A stretch of DNA of 6,092 nt from Planctomycetota bacterium. GTDB taxonomy: Bacteria > Planctomycetota > PUPC01 > DSUN01. A program made the position numbers and the translations under genes. Shown one piece after another: positions 5,183-6,092 of this stretch. The stretch spans positions 1-6,092 of the forward strand of contig VGYW01000478.1 of assembly GCA_016872875.1 (NCBI GenBank), written 5' to 3'. Under the pieces are notes generated by a model that searched no databases, was not told the origin of the DNA, and saw nothing but the letters and a program-made list of their open reading frames with translations. Each line of letters starts with the position of its first letter. Positions within the stretch are counted from its first letter, which is position 1.

Positions 5183-5872
5183 CTACTTGAGCTTCTTCTC
5201 GATTTCGCGCATCTGGGCGCGGAGCTCGTCGCGCTCCTTGGAGATGGTGGCGAGTTCGGGCTTGGCAGCCTCGAGCTCCTTGAGCTTGGCCTCGAGAGGC
5301 TTGCGGGCCTCTTCGACGGCCTTGCGGGCGGCGACGAGTGGCTCGGCTTCGCGGGCCTTGTCGCGGGCGGCGCGGGCGGCGTCGCGCTTCTCGCGGGCCG
5401 CCTTCACCTCCGCATCGTCGCCTTTCTCGACGGTGCGGCGAACGTCGTCGAGCTTCTTGCGAAGCTCGGCGCGGGCCTGCTTGGCCTCGGGGGCATCGCC
5501 CTTGTTCTTCTCGATGTCGTCGAGGAGCTTCTTGGCGTCGGCGTTGGCCTCGACCTTGGTGCGGACGAGTTTGTCGAAGGCGCTGGCGGCCTCCTGGTCG
5601 GCCTTGGTGGCCGCGGTGTAGGCAGTGTCGGCCTTCCGCTTCTCGTCGTAGGCGGCCTGGGCCTTCTCCACGGCCGTTCGCAGGTCGGCAAGCTGGGGCG
5701 ACTTGCGGACTTCCTCGCGGAGCGCCTCGCGCTTCTTGTCGAGGGCCGCCACCTTCTCCTTGAGAGCCGCGAGCTCCTGCCTCAGGGCCTCGGCATCCGC
5801 CTCGCCCGCCCGGGCCGACCCGACGGCCCAGGCCAGCACCATGCACAGCCCGCCAAGCAGTGCGTTCCGCAT
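5183..5872 (-). CDS. Secreted Ala/Lys/Glu-rich coiled-coil protein
   Basis: A 229-aa protein with a clear Sec signal peptide: MRN, a hydrophobic core (about 4-17) and an AxA cleavage site SARA|GE after residue 22. The mature ~207 residues are almost entirely charged or alanine-rich, with heptad-like spacing (for example LRQELAALKEKVAALDKKREALREEV), predicting long coiled coils, possibly two or three helices broken near NADAKKLLDDIEKNKGDAPEAK and EAEPLVA. There are no cysteines after the signal peptide and no enzymatic motif. It should act in the periplasm or outside the cell, perhaps as a structural or tethering protein; function is unknown. The start is fixed by AAAGGAG (5885-5879) 6 nt upstream. 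The open frame continues upstream to 6052, but that part is Arg-rich, lacks family character and runs into a palindrome, so it is not counted. The gene converges on the operon to its left. Confidence 0.82.
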   Translation of the reverse strand: MRNALLGGLCMVLAWAVGSARAGEADAEALRQELAALKEKVAALDKKREALREEVRKSPQLADLRTAVEKAQAAYDEKRKADTAYTAATKADQEAASAFDKLVRTKVEANADAKKLLDDIEKNKGDAPEAKQARAELRKKLDDVRRTVEKGDDAEVKAAREKRDAARAARDKAREAEPLVAARKAVEEARKPLEAKLKELEAAKPELATISKERDELRAQMREIEKKLK

Positions 5873-5933
5873 ATCCGGCTCCTTTCCGTGTGGGAATGAG
5901 GACTCCCGACGCGCCGCCCGCGCCGGCGCGGCC

Positions 5934-5963
5934 ATACTACACCATCGTGCCCGGCATTTCCAA
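5934..5963 (-). promoter_or_regulatory. Weak candidate promoter of the coiled-coil gene
   Basis: Reading the minus strand, TTGGAA (5963-5958) and TAGTAT (5939-5934) are separated by 18 nt, each matching 4 of 6 consensus bases. The start would fall near 5927, giving a leader of about 55 nt. The -35 overlaps the edge of the palindrome at 5962-5978. Confidence 0.3.
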
Positions 5964-5978
5964 CGGGCCTGGCCCGTT
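5962..5978. repeat. 17-bp perfect palindrome, operator-like
   Basis: AACGGGCC-T-GGCCCGTT has 8-bp perfect arms around one base. It overlaps the candidate -35 of the minus-strand gene, so it could be a repressor site. It might also be a hairpin at the 3' end of a gene beyond the window. Confidence 0.4.
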
Positions 5979-6001
5979 CGAGACGTCGCAACCGGCGCCC
6001 G

Positions 6002-6014
6002 CAGCCTAAGGCTG
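6002..6014. repeat. 13-bp palindrome preceding the long inverted repeat
   Basis: CAGCCT-A-AGGCTG is a perfect palindrome 7 nt before the 38-bp inverted repeat. It is short and may be chance, but it could be part of the same composite element. Confidence 0.35.
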
Positions 6015-6021
6015 TGGTCGA

Positions 6022-6059
6022 GAGACAATTGCAGAGTCATATGACTCTGCAATTATCTC
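6022..6059. repeat. 38-bp inverted repeat with 28-bp loopless perfect palindrome
   Basis: The core 6027-6054 is AATTGCAGAGTCAT followed immediately by its exact reverse complement. Beyond one mismatched pair (C6026/A6055), GAGA (6022-6025) and TCTC (6056-6059) continue the symmetry, giving 18 of 19 pairs. The core has 5 G/C per 14-base half (about 36%), far below the surrounding sequence. No T-run follows on either strand, so it is not an ordinary terminator. The rest of the edge (6060-6092) shows nothing recognisable. Confidence 0.85.
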
Positions 6060-6092
6060 CCACCCGGCGGCTCTCGCCCACGGATGAGCGGT

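Noticed and set aside
5088..5846. Alternative minus-strand frame of 252 codons in the coiled-coil gene
   Set aside because: Arg/Gly-rich low-complexity frame-shifted shadow; the signal peptide and heptads belong to the other frame.
5873..6052. 60-residue upstream extension of the coiled-coil protein
   Set aside because: It would bury the clear signal peptide inside the protein and runs into a palindrome; a good ribosome site precedes ATG at 5872.
1..6092. CRISPR array, tRNA, rRNA or insertion sequence with transposase
   Set aside because: I saw no regularly spaced repeats, no tRNA-like cloverleaf or CCA-ended acceptor, no rRNA-like stretch and no transposase frame.

Overview
This is a GC-rich bacterial window with strong C/G third-position bias in its left-hand gene. 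No gene in it fixes the taxonomy. The left-hand protein is of a type I associate with large carbohydrate-active proteins of Planctomycetota and related PVC lineages. Together with several small toxin-antitoxin-like genes and a secreted Ala/Lys/Glu coiled-coil protein, this makes a planctomycete-like genome my best guess. That is inference, not proof.

Layout. (1) 2-1774 (+): the C-terminal 590 residues of a large protein cut by the window edge, probably a glycoside-hydrolase-type protein with Rossmann-like and beta-sandwich modules. (2) 1803-2422 (+): a compact toxin-antitoxin module with its own extended -10 promoter, a 70-aa antitoxin, and a 10-nt overlap into a MazF/PemK endoribonuclease that keeps the two catalytic residues. 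(3) 2424-2525 (+): a 31-codon orphan tail homologous to the extreme C-terminus of gene 1. The toxin-antitoxin module is therefore bracketed by two diverged copies (82/94 identical) of one gene end. (4) 2597-5079 (+): a likely five-gene operon from a TTGACA-N17-TATGCT promoter. It holds a HipA_2-type kinase, a DUF3037 protein joined to it by an ATGA overlap, and three small proteins of 60, 69 and 69 aa, of which the middle one is a YgiT/MqsA-like protein without a complete zinc site. (5) 5076-5131: an inverted pair of REP-like palindromes with GTAG heads. The first GTAG supplies the stop codon of the last small gene. (6) 5183-5872 (-): a convergent gene for a secreted coiled-coil protein. (7) 5873-6092: its upstream region, carrying three palindromes, including a 28-bp loopless perfect palindrome inside a 38-bp inverted repeat.

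How the parts relate. The middle 3.3 kb reads as an accessory island of dormancy or defence-type genes (MazF module, HipA-like kinase plus DUF3037, antitoxin-like small proteins). It lies between two more ordinary chromosomal genes and is bordered by a gene-tail duplication on the left and a REP pair on the right. The best candidate for a poorly described system is the kinase-DUF3037 pair with its small downstream partners. The best structural anomalies are the duplicated gene tail around the MazF module and the long perfect palindrome near the right edge.
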